This document shows, piece by piece, positions 34,528 through 64,000 of a stretch of DNA of 64,000 nucleotides. This stretch comes from Paralithodes platypus. Taxonomy: Eukaryota > Arthropoda > Malacostraca > Decapoda > Lithodidae. The translations under genes and the position numbers were made by a program. The notes below the pieces were generated by a model, which worked only from the letters and a program-made list of their open reading frames with translations, ran no database searches and was not told where the DNA came from. Location: the NCBI GenBank assembly GCA_032716605.1, contig CM064519.1, forward strand, positions 28,267,336 through 28,331,335. The letters are read 5' to 3'. Position 1 is the first letter of the stretch; every line of letters starts with the position of its first letter.

Positions 34528-34891
34528 AGATTGCATTTGTTCATTACTACTAAATGTTTGTATTAAATGTTATAGTTGTTTAAGGTTAGCTATACAACCA
34601 GGAAAAATTTATTTTATGGATTTTCTATTATCTCAACAGGCCTCATTCGCTTATTTGTTATTGTATTACTTCGTGTTATATCACAAAACATAACAAAGGT
34701 TTTTGAGATTGTGAAGGTTTCATATACGTTTATTTGTTCACATATGCCACATTATTGACGGTACATGTAATTTAACTAACAATACAGTCGATATTGATTC
34801 AACAGGTCTGAAATTAGTATTTTGCATTCTAATAACAAAACTTATATTACATAACTTTTTAATAAACACTATAAACACTATAGTTTATTCG

Positions 34892-35233
34892 TTAACGGGG
34901 CCCTCCTCAATTTCTTTAGTTTCTCTCTCTCTCCCTCTCTCTCTCTGGGTTGTATCCATTCGGCCCCATTCAACCTACTGTTTTAAGATGTTTATCCCCA
35001 TCCAGGTGTCAATTTTTTTCCTGGCGAGCGGTAGCTCGTCTTGACAGCAGGCTAAATTTGTACATTTTTCGGTACATTTTTCTCCATACAATGCTGGGTC
35101 GCTATCGTTCGCCAGGAAGAAATCGACTCCTGGATCGGGATAAACGTCTTAAAACAGTAGGCTGAATGGGGTCAAATGTTCCATGCCAGAGAAAGAGAGA
35201 AAAGAAGAAAAAAAGGCAGGTCACCCCCCTTAA
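34892..35233. mobile_element. Family A MITE with internal deletion
   Basis: It runs from TTAA 34892-34895 to TTAA 35230-35233. The segment between tggcgagcggtagc and cttgacagcaggc is shortened compared with other copies, and the cggcttcgccg hairpin is missing. Confidence 0.7.
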
Positions 35234-35364
35234 GATGAGTCTAGAAATCCCGCACCCCAACCTCTCATAATTCAATAATGATTTCATCAAACAAGCTATT
35301 TTTACAGTTTGGTAAAAGGCAATAGTAAATAGGTGCTCAAATATATATCCTGTTTGTTTTATCC

Positions 35365-35585
35365 TTTCCTGAAGCCGGAGTCACACGAGCCGTTTTTCGA
35401 GCAATTTTTACAGGCAATTATGGTCTGGCAGCTTCAAATATTACACTTTATCAGAATTCAGCCGCCTAACATACTCTACATTTAGTCTAGTTACCGATAC
35501 CAGTGCAAAAAAGTCCCTATATATAACGAGAAAAAAAATGCTCATGGAAAATTGACGGAAAAAGCGCTCGTGTGACAGAGGCTTT
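35365..35585. mobile_element. Family D inverted-repeat element
   Basis: Agccggagtcacacgagc at the left mirrors gctcgtgtgacagaggct at the right. It shares atggtctggcagcttc and ttaccgataccagtgcaaa with 23650-23880. Confidence 0.6.
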
Positions 35586-35646
35586 AGTTACAAGAGCCTT
35601 GGACTCTCAATTTATAGACTCGTGATATTGAATAGACTTACCTACA

Positions 35647-36197
35647 CTTAACCTTTTCAGTATTATGATGTTTGTTTGTTTGCTTGTTAAATACATTAAT
35701 TTCAATACTAGACTATGCGTATATGAACAGGGTAAAATCTATTCACTTAACCTTTGGCTCATATAGACCCTTCCTAAGCGGAACACAATCGTATAATAAT
35801 TGCCCGTTTAAAATTAAAGATTGTGTCATGGTGTACTGAAAGATATGACCAAATGAGTCATGTCGCAGATGATATTCTTATGTTTCACTTGTCCTGCACT
35901 AATGTATGACGGAGGTTGAACTATGTAAATGAAGATACGTATTTGATAGACTTCCTCACTACAAATAGATAGATACAGTAGTTGATATCATTTTCTTATT
36001 AGCTCTCTCAGTAACATGGCGTCTTAATTATATGTTATTCTTCATCACATTAGACGATTGTACACAGATTAGGAAAGGCCTCTAGTTATCAAAGGGTTAA
36101 AATATAGTCAATTATCCATTTAACACTCACAGACACTTTTTAAGCTTAATACGATGGTCTAAAATAAACAAATGAGTCCTGGAATACTGGAAGGGTT
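35647..36197. mobile_element. Two family C MITE remnants
   Basis: The first (about 35647-35850) has ttaaccttttcagtattatg, gacccttcctaagcggaaca and a decayed right end ggtgtactgaaag. The second (about 36050-36197) has cattagacgattgtacacag, the arm ttttaagcttaatacgat and gaatactggaagggtta. The RTE-like element begins right at the end of the second. Confidence 0.55.
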
Positions 36198-39175
36198 AGA
36201 AACTATATCCAGAATTACAAAGGCTGAAACACCAACCAGGCTGGATGTATGTGGAATGACAGAGACCAAATGGAAAGGTTCAGATGTGAGAGAGTGGGAG
36301 TGTGGAATGGGTGTGTGTGCTGGAGTGAGTGAAGGAACAGCGAGAGAAGGTGCATGTTTGTTTGTAAGTAGCAAATGGAAGGAATGTGTAAGAGAGTATG
36401 GGTCTGTGGGTTCAAGGATTGTGTGGGTGAGAATGAAAGTAGGAATACAAACGTGGGTGATTGTATGCGTGTATGCCCCGACAGAGGATATACTTGAAAG
36501 AAAGAAAGAGGAGTTCTGGATGAATGTGGAGGCGTGCCTGGAAAAGTTTGACAAGAACGAAAGAATATTTCTGATTGGGGATATGAATGGTAAGGTGGGT
36601 GATAGGAAAGTTGAGGGAGTGGTGGGAGGGTGGGGGGGTACCATCAGAGGTGAATGGGAATGGTAGTGCACTTGTGGACGTATGTGTGGGGAGGAGGCTG
36701 TGGATAGCTAACACCTTCTTCCGACACAGAATGATCCACAGGTACACGTGGAAACGGATGTTGACGATGAAGGATAAGACAGTGGTGGAACGAAAGTCAT
36801 TGATTGATTATGTATGTGTGGATGAACGAATGAAGAAATCTGTGATGGATGCTAGGGTGTATAGGGGTATTGGAGGGGGTCTTTCTGATCATTATGTAGT
36901 GGTAGCTAAGGTTAGGATACAAAAGAAGTGGGTGAGGAGAGCTGGAGGGAGGCGAGAGGAGGGTGGAATGGTGAGGAGGGTGGAGAGGTTGCAGGAGGAG
37001 GAATTCAGGGAAGAGTACAGGAGAGCAGTGGAAAGACGACTAGGTGGGTTCGACCTGGAAGTTATGGAGGAAGTGGAGATGAGCAAGGTGTTTAAGGATG
37101 AGATCTGTGCAGCATGTGAAGAGGTGTGTGGAGTGAGGAGAAGAGGGAGGGGAGTGAAAGGTACAGCATGGTGGACAGAAGAGGTAAGAATAGCTGTGGA
37201 AGAAAAGAAGAAAGCATATACTGTAGAGAGTGGTTGGATAGTAGAGGGAATGAAGATTTCGAGAGACAGAAACAGAGGTACGTGGAGAGTAAGAGGGTGG
37301 TGAAGAGAGTAGTGAAGGAAAGTAAGAGAAGAGTAGATGAAGAATTTGGAAGGAATCGGAGTGTAAAATGGAGGGAGAGTAAGAAACTGTTCTGGAAAGA
37401 AGTCAAGAAAGTTAGGGAAGGTAGCAAGGGAAACAGTAAGGGTGTGAAAGATAAGAATGGGAGAATGCTAGCCGAGAAGCAAGAGAGAGTCGAAAGATGG
37501 AGGGAGTACTTCAGTGAGTTGCTAAATGTAAGGAATGAAGAGCCAGCAAACATAGCTGGATATGGTATGGGAGGGAGAAGAAGAGAGAAGTAGTGGAGGA
37601 GGAGGTGGGGATCAGGAGGTCAGAAGTGTGGGAAGCCATGAAAAGAGTGAAGTTGGGGAAAGCACCAGGAACAGATGGAGTGTGTGGGGAAATGTTGAGG
37701 TATGGTGGTGAGATAGTGATAGAATGGGTATGGAAAATGTGCAAACTAGCATGGGAGAAGGGGAGTGCACCCGTTGACTGGAAGACTGGCATAATAGTCC
37801 CCCTATATAAGGGCAAAGGGGAAAGAGGAGTGTGTGGTAATCACTGAGGAATATGTCTTCTAAGCGTAGTAGGAAAGGTATACAGTAGGGTAGTGATTGA
37901 GAGAGTGAGAGTGAGAACGGAGAAATGGATAGGCGACGAGCAGGGAGGTTTTAGGAAGGGAAGAGGATGTGTAGATCAGATTTTTACCCTGAATTGTGTT
38001 GTGGAGAAGTATCTGGAGAAGAAACAAAAGGTGTATGTTGCCTTTATGGACTTGGAGAAGGCCTATGACAGAGTGGATAGAGAAGGTTTGTGGAAAGTAC
38101 TTAGATTATACGGAGTAGAGGGCAAGTTGCTGAAAGCAGTGAAGAGCATGTATGAGGGTGCAAAGGCAGCAGTACGTGTGGAGAGTGAGCAGAGTGAGTT
38201 CTTTGACCTGAATGTTGGTTTGAAACAGGGGTGTGTGATGTCCCCGTGGTTGTTTACTGTATATATGGATGGAGTCATGAAAGAAATACTATCAAGAGCA
38301 GTGGATGTTGGTGTATCGCTGAAAAGGGAGGGAATTGAGTGGAAGCTACCTATACTGCTGTTTGCGGATGATACAGTTCTGATGAGTGATAATGAAAGGG
38401 AGTTGCAGGGTCTGGTAAATGAGTTTGGAATTGTGTGCAAAAAACGGAATTTGAAGGTAAATGCAGGGAAGAGCAAGGTTATGGTCTTCGAAAGGGGTGA
38501 AGTCACAGAGTGTGAGGTGAGGCTGAACGGTCAGGCTATGGAGATCGTCAACTCTTTTAAGTATCTGGGCAGTGTGTTGAGTAAAGATGGGACTATGGAT
38601 GAAGAAGTGCGGGAGAGGGTACAACAGGGGAGGAGGGTTGTGGGAACGCTGAAAGCAGTAACAAGAAATAGGGTGGTCGGTATGGAAGTGAAGAAGTCCT
38701 TGCATGACAGTGTGGTAATCCCCGACACTGACTTACGGAAGCAAAGCATGGACGTTGGTTGAGAGACTCAGACCAAGAGTGAGAGCAGTGAAAATGAATT
38801 ACTTAAGGAGTGTGTGCAGAGTTACATGGAGGGATAGACAAACTAATGAGGAAGTAAGAAGGAGCTGTGGTGTGGAGGTAGATGTGCTGGAAAGTGTGAA
38901 AAGGAACAACTTGAGATGGTTCGGCCATATGGAACGTATGGCAAGCGAGAGAATGACTAAGAGGGTGTACGAGAGCGAGGTGGAGGGACAGAAAGGGAGA
39001 GGTAGACCGAATGAGAGGTGGAAGGATGGAGTGAGGAAGTACATGAACGAAGGCGGTGCTGGTTGGGGGGAGGGGCGTCGACTGACTGGGGACAGAGGTG
39101 CATGGGGGCGGTTCGTTCGTGGCCACCCCTTCGGGGACCTCGGCGTCAGGCAATAGATAGATAGATAGATGGTAT
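36198..39175 (+). pseudogene. RTE-like non-LTR retrotransposon: endonuclease + reverse transcriptase, broken
   Basis: Apurinic-type endonuclease motifs come first: GMTETKWKG (36253), VCVYAPTED (36467), IFLIGDMNGKVGDR (36568) and GGGLSDHYVVVAKV (36873-36915). Reverse-transcriptase motifs follow: GKAPGTDGVCGEML (37656), WKTGIIVPLYKGKG (37780), QGGFRKGRGCVDQI (37939), YVAFMDLEKAYDRVDREGLW (38035), GLKQGCVMSPWLFTVYMDG (38218), the catalytic FADDTVLMS (38361), then FKYLGSVLSKDG and LRWFGHMERMASERMTKRVY (38911). The 3' end is gcaatagatagatagatag. Lesions are frameshifts near 36635 (in a G run), 37225, 37570 and 38735, and one in-frame TGA at 37845-37847. The 5' end is cut at the family C MITE. It would have supplied cut-and-prime reverse transcription when intact. 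The clade call (RTE-like) is from motif pattern and tail type. Confidence 0.85.
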
Positions 39176-39202
39176 CAACACATTCATTATGAGAGATTTA
39201 TG

Positions 39203-39480
39203 TTAAGGGGGTGTTTATTCTGGACCCCCTTCTCCCTCACTTTTAACCCCATTTGTTTTGAGATTTTAAGACGTTCGCCACATAAATTTGACTATTTAAA
39301 GACTTTTTGACCCATTTCTTTGTCAAATTTAAAGCTTTTTGTGCCATTTAGGTGTCGATTTGTTCCTGACGAGCCATAGCGATCCTGCAATTAAGGGGGA
39401 AAAATGCACAATTTGTTTTTGAAAGGCGGTCTTGGGGGTATATTTTCAAAGCTTAAGTCTAAGGAGAAAACTAAAAATAT
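39203..39480 (+). mobile_element. Family B MITE, decayed
   Basis: It begins TTAAGGGGGTGTTTATTC at 39203 and has ttttgagattttaagacgtt and ggtgtcgatttgttcctgac. The hairpins and right end are eroded. It inserted 28 bases after the RTE tail. Confidence 0.6.
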
Positions 39481-39629
39481 TAAAAAAATAAAAAAAAATA
39501 AAAATATATCCCTATAAAATGCATATAACCGTCTAATGATAACTGGAATGAAATGAACAAATTGATGTGGGTTTCAGAAAAAAAATTTGTACATAAAACA
39601 TAGGCTAAAAATCTTGACCACTTACTTCT

Positions 39630-40015
39630 AGAACTCAATAACGATCAGAGTAATCAAGCTAATAGTTCTACCATTTTGGAAGGTTACACCAAGGAATAAG
39701 TGTGGAAATTTACAGCCCATTTGCTCTAGCCGTTTTTTAGTTACAGAGGTTAGAGGTACGACTGCTGGCCTACCTATAATGAATGGACTGTAGTATCTCT
39801 TATGACTGGTAATTCCCAAGACACGTTGCGATGACACCTTTTTTTCCTTTTCTTTTGGTTCTCTTTAGACAAATTGTATAGTTTAGGAAGGATCTGTGGG
39901 ATTTGAAGGGTTAATATTGAGATAGTCTGTAGCTTTTCAATTTCATGAGGTCCTTCCTAAGCTGAATACAGTTGTTTAATGTTAGCCAGAGTAATGTGAT
40001 AAGGGCGTTACCTCT
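39630..40015. mobile_element. Foldback relative (39630-39790) and family C remnant (39855-40015)
   Basis: The first part shares ccattttggaaggtta-like and gccgttttttagttacagag sequence with the foldback at 13678-13847. The second has agacaaattgtatagtttag, gaggtccttcctaagctgaa and agtaatgtgataagggcgtt, the inner parts of family C. Confidence 0.5.
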
Positions 40016-40474
40016 TCCTAAATGTGCAGTTTCATTGTTAATTGTGTTACCTGAATTTCTTCTTGGACTGATGATTTATGATCTTGCGAAATAGGTACGA
40101 TGCAATCCTTTATTTTCTTCCCACTTGTAATTCTTCTCCTTGTAAGCTTGTCTTGTATTTGATTGTATGTGTATGAAGGGACTGGCCTTTATATCGGTAC
40201 TAGCTCTGAATAATTGATTAGAAGGAAACATTTGTAAGATAAAAATGATCATAGAGATAGTGTTCCATAACTATAGTCTATTTGTTTCACCTGGCAGAAC
40301 ATTTATGGCCTCAGCAGCTCATTTCTCGAAAATCAATGGAAACAAATTAAAAACTACAAAGTGTCTAAATCATATTAATGCTATGTTTTCATAACTAGTA
40401 ACCTATATTACTACATAATCTTCATAATAGCTGAGTAATCAAGATTGGAACATGGCACGTACCCTAAGCTAAGC

Positions 40475-42150
40475 ACCCCCCCCCCCCCCCACCCACACAC
40501 ACCCCCCCACACAATACCGTTATTACCTTCCCCTTTCCCTGAACCCTTCTGCCCTCCCTTCTCACATTGATCCCCTCAAAAATTATATTTTCCCCATCCT
40601 CTGAATTTCATTTTTCTCCCTCTATGGCGTCTATAGCCTCCTTGACCCGTTGATAATAGTAGCTTACTATCTTTCTTTTCCCTTCAACTATCCTATCCTT
40701 TTCCTCTCTCCATAGGACCCTTCAAGAAAGTATTACCATTCCCTTTCTCTGATTAATCCAAAACAAAAATCCTTTCTATAATCCCTTAAAAAATACTACC
40801 CTTCTCCTAATATCCCTCATTTATCCTACCCTTCCACAACTCTCTAAAACTTTCAATCCTATAAAATCCAACAACCCTTCGTCCCCTTTTTTATAATTCT
40901 ACTATATTTTGACCTACCCTTGAAGTCCCCTCTCCTTTCTATTCTACATGACCCTTTTGGAAATACAGCCTTAACTCTGCCCCTCACCCTCTACCCGTTC
41001 TTAAATATCATGGTCCCTAAGTACTCTATATACTCCCCCTGAATTCTCCTTATATTCTTCCTCTATGGTCCTATACGAAACTACTTATTCTCAATTTTCC
41101 CTGATACCCAGCTACTCTTTCTCCCATCTTTCCCAATTCTACTATAGTCTATATTCCGTAAGCCCTAGCTGCTGCCCTTCCTTCTCAAGTTATCGACAAT
41201 GTCCCTTACATAATAATACCTTCCCTTTCCCGTATTCTGTTGTCACCAAACCGAAATGGTCCCTCATAAATTACTATCCTACCCTTTCCCAAAAAATCCC
41301 TATTCTGTTTCCCTCTATAGCTCTTTAAAACTACCCTATCGTTGAAACCCAACCACGTCTCGTTCCCTCTTTGAAAATTCCTCTATACCCTAGCCTTCTC
41401 TTTAACTCTCCTTTTTACCCGACCTATTCTATATGACCCTTTTGAAAACACGGCCATACCTTTACCCTCATTAACTTTACCATTTTTCCCCTTTATGATC
41501 TCTTATACAGCAGTTACCCCGTATCCTTACCCTATACCTCTTTGTTTTGTCCCTCCAAAACCTTGTTGTTTTAATTCTACCCTACTCTACTTCCCTATAA
41601 GTTCTCCTATACAGTACTTCCTTCTCAATTTCTCTACATAGCCCCTTAAAATGATAATACCATCCACCCTGTAATGGTCCCTGATATAATACTAGCCTAC
41701 CCTTTTCCCTAATCTTACTAATTCCTTAAAAACTGCCCTTCCCTTGAAACCAAACTACCTTTCGCTCCCGTTTTGATATTCTAATAAATTCTGACTTGAC
41801 CTTAAATTCTCAAATCTTCCATATTCTACAAAACCCTTTTAAAAATACGGCCTTACCCTTCCCTTCATAACCCCTACTCTGTCTCTCTATCATAGTCCCT
41901 TATAAATGTGCTAAACTATACTTTTTTTCCAGAATCCTACTATTCTTAGAATATACCCATCACCAGAAATCCCACTACTCTTCCAGCAATCCCTCAAAAT
42001 TCTAATATATCCTACCGTTTCCCCTGAACTCTCCTATCCCTGTCATTATCAAATGACCCATTATTAAAATTAATAAGACCTTACCTTCCCCTGATTGTTC
42101 CTACCCACCTTCCATGTTAGGATTCCCTGACAGCTATATTTCCCCCTTCC
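40475..42150. repeat. 1.7-kb strand-asymmetric pyrimidine-rich degenerate repeat
   Basis: The plus strand is dominated by C and T in phrases such as ctacccttcccc, ataattctactatat and cccttttgaaaatac. The phrase 'gacccttttggaaatacagcctta' has variants at about 40949, 41437 and 41832, so a long, badly eroded tandem or duplicated unit of roughly 400-490 bp is likely. A 14-base C run is at 40477. No ORF here is credible. Confidence 0.6.
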
Positions 42151-42169
42151 CTCCATAAACCCAATTTAA

Positions 42170-42717
42170 CTCTCAACCAGCGGGCATGTTTGTTTACATC
42201 ACCGTAGTGCTGGGCGGGTATATTTACCGAAAACGAGCTTCATTCCATGCTCTTTTTCATGCATAAGAAAGAGCCAGAGCGTAATACAATTATATATCCG
42301 TGAAAGGTTGATAATAGAGCTTTCCAATGACACCTGAATCATCCTTGTACGGCCACGGGTTCTCTTGCAACGATCGTGTCCCCGGAGGTGAAAATACCCT
42401 AAAATGAGGTATTTTCCCGATTTTATCCTTTTTGAGAGAGGTAGAGAGGTGGTGGTGAGATACAATATGTGTCAGTGACAGCCACATGGTGGTGGCGAGC
42501 GGTCTAAGCCCGTCTATCTTCCCCCCAACGCTTGGTTTCTCTCTCATAGCTCAAAGTGTCCTCAAAATGGCACCCGTTATATAAGAACATAAGAACATAA
42601 GAAAATGGGAGTCTGCAGAAAGCCGATTGGCCTAAGCAAGGCAGATCCCTTGACGGGTGCCGCAGGGGTGGCCAATATTCTCTCTCCCGTCATATGACGG
42701 GCACCGCAGTTTGAGGG
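42170..42717. mobile_element. piggyBac-type MITE, relative of 31955-32433
   Basis: It is bounded by TTAA 42166-42169 and TTAA 42718-42721. The left end CTCTCAACCAGCGGGC and the right end read inward CCCTCAAACTGCGGTGCC form an imperfect terminal inverted repeat. The interior (about 42310-42345), in reverse complement, aligns with tacaaggatcgttatggtgt in the other copy. The segment 42582-42650 (ataagaacataagaacataa onward) looks like a further repeat inserted in it. Confidence 0.7.
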
Positions 42718-42721
42718 TTAA

Positions 42722-43362
42722 ACGTACTACCTTTACCCATACCACCCAACTGACTTATCTCCCTTTCTTTGAGGTTCTACTGCATATCGGTTCTTCCCTG
42801 AAGCTCTTACTACCATCCTCCCCTTCAATTAACCAAACTCTTCTTCTCCCATTGAACCCCAACCTTCAATACCCAACGTATTCTACTCTTCAGTTTCTTT
42901 AGCCCGAATACTATAAACATTGAATTCGTTTCATCTCACTACAACAGTCATATCTTGATAACATATGCTGTAAGCTTCGCGACATCTATACTTAAAGCTG
43001 GTTTTACTATGGAGTATGTGATAGTTTGCATTTCCCTACTCTTTCTAGTATTGGGCTAGTCATGAGATCTATAATAAGCAGATAATAGGCTCTAGCGTCA
43101 TGTACCTTGCTATAACTCTCATTAATCCATGGACTAGATCCCGAAATTACAGGAATCGGTACCATCCATGGGAGGTCAAACTTTCAGTATAATCTCTAAT
43201 AAACGGCTATGAAGTGATTTGGGAACTCCTCAACCAAGGCTAATATATCGGAATAACATTTCCACAACACTAATAAAAAGAAATTTAGATAATTGTAGCT
43301 AAATGTCCTCTCTGACGGTACCGAATTTCAACCCGGCCCATAGATAACACCGTGTTGTGGCG
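42722..43362. other. Non-coding, 3' flank of the minus-strand gene
   Basis: The 3' untranslated region of the CCDC177-like gene must lie here, but I find no AATAAA on the minus strand within about 700 bases of the stop, so its end cannot be placed. Confidence 0.4.
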
Positions 43363-43473
43363 TATGACATCTTTGAGTATCTTGGTCACTTGTCAACTCT
43401 TCCATATGTGCCTTCTCACTTATGACATCTTTGAGTATCTTGGTCATTTGTCGCCTCTTCTGCATGTGCCTTC

Positions 43474-43476
<3 letters not shown>
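43363..43476 (-). repeat. 58-bp tandem duplication abutting the stop codon
   Basis: Units at 43363-43420 and 43421-43476 share tatgacatctttgagtatct and tgtgccttctca. The second unit ends exactly at the TGA of the last exon (minus strand), so the duplicated DNA is 3' untranslated sequence starting at the stop codon. Confidence 0.8.
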
Positions 43477-63360
<19,884 letters not shown>

Positions 63361-63559
63361 CTGTCACATCGATGTAATAGGTGAATGGAAGTCTCAAATG
63401 AAAGTATAAATTATGTCAGCGCCCGCACATCATACTCTCTCTATCTATTTATGTTTTTATGTCTCTCACGCTTACTCTCTCGCTCTCTCTCTCTGTATTG
63501 TCAATTACTCAATTATTCTCGTGCATCCATCGGTTCTTACAATCAATACGTTCCTTATC

Positions 63560-64000
63560 ACCCCCTGCATGGACACTCAGATCACCACTCATCACTTGAC
63601 ACTCAGATCACTCACTAAACATTTGACACTCATATCACCACTCATCAGTTGACACTCAGATCACTCACTCATCACTTGACACTCAGAACACTCACTAAAC
63701 ACTCAAATACTTGTCTTTCATATTCAAGTTTACTCACCAGACAATCAGATATCACCTCACCAATCAGACCCTTTAGTGTAACACTAAGATCACTTACTAA
63801 ACACTCAAATAACTGTCTTTCATATTCAAGTTTACTCACCAGACAATCAGATCTCACCTAGCCAATCAGACCCTATTTTGTAACACTCAGATCACTCACT
63901 AAACACTCAAATACCTGTCTTTCATATTCAATCTTACTACTTTACTCACCAGACAATCTGATCGCACCTAGCCAATCAAATCGCACCTAGCCAATCAGAC
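63560..64000. repeat. Tandem repeats, short then ~102-bp units, running off the edge
   Basis: First come short units of cactcagatcactcactcat type (63560-63680). Then about three ~100-bp units contain actaaacactcaaatac, tgtctttcatattcaag and caccagacaatcagat, starting near 63683, 63786 and 63886. The array continues past the window. It lies in the intron upstream of exon 1. Confidence 0.8.

Noticed and set aside
36159..39153. Minus-strand ORFs of 66-170 codons
   Set aside because: Antisense shadows of the RTE-like element; the purine-rich sense strand gives Ser/Leu/Pro-rich complements without family motifs.
41065..41328. 87-codon plus-strand ORF
   Set aside because: Chance frame in the pyrimidine-rich tract, with Ser/Pro/Tyr bias expected from composition.

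Overview
This is eukaryotic DNA, most likely from an arthropod and probably a decapod crustacean. That assignment is inference. It rests on a run of the arthropod telomere motif TTAGG (32835-32867), very long TA, CT/GA and CA microsatellites, spliceosomal exons with GT..AG borders, tRNA-derived SINEs and many non-LTR retrotransposon remnants. No bacterial-style genes, operons, rRNA or CRISPR arrays are visible.

Right third (43.4-63.4 kb): the only clear host gene lies on the minus strand. Thirteen exons chain together with every codon phase matching across every junction, giving 1,123 complete codons plus the stop. The 5' end is beyond the right edge. The first exons encode acidic, Ser-rich, low-complexity protein. 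Exons from about 52.7 kb down to 43.5 kb encode a long Arg/Glu/Gln-rich coiled coil. Its start (SLAD..., ARDLRMLELLARKHE) and C-terminus (ARARSTA...LREN...FDKVVARA) match what I recall of coiled-coil domain-containing protein 177 (CCDC177). The 5.1-kb intron before exon 2 of the window holds a Jockey-like retrotransposon corpse and an intact plus-strand 160-codon ORF (60569-61051) of unknown family.

Left two thirds (1-43 kb): no host gene is convincing. The region is repeat-built: a roughly 149-bp satellite at the left edge; a 2.9-kb array of a 23-bp minisatellite (8441-11297) with higher-order structure; a 1.7-kb pyrimidine-only-like tract (40.5-42.1 kb); long palindromes; and about thirty copies of short TTAA-flanked inverted-repeat elements (MITEs, families named A to E here). 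Non-LTR remnants include an RTE-like element with endonuclease and reverse transcriptase (36.2-39.2 kb, broken by frameshifts and a stop) and C-terminal fragments of several other clades.

The most informative structure is at 31.4-32.9 kb. A tRNA-headed repeat occurs once forward and twice reversed, and one reversed copy is split by a 479-bp element inserted exactly at TTAA, with the neighbouring intact copy serving as the empty site. A relative sits at 42170-42717. The A and B MITE families share a TTAAGGGG end, a GCGAGC-GATA-GCGAGC motif and two stable mini-hairpins, and look like one superfamily mobilised by a piggyBac-type (TTAA-specific) transposase not encoded here.
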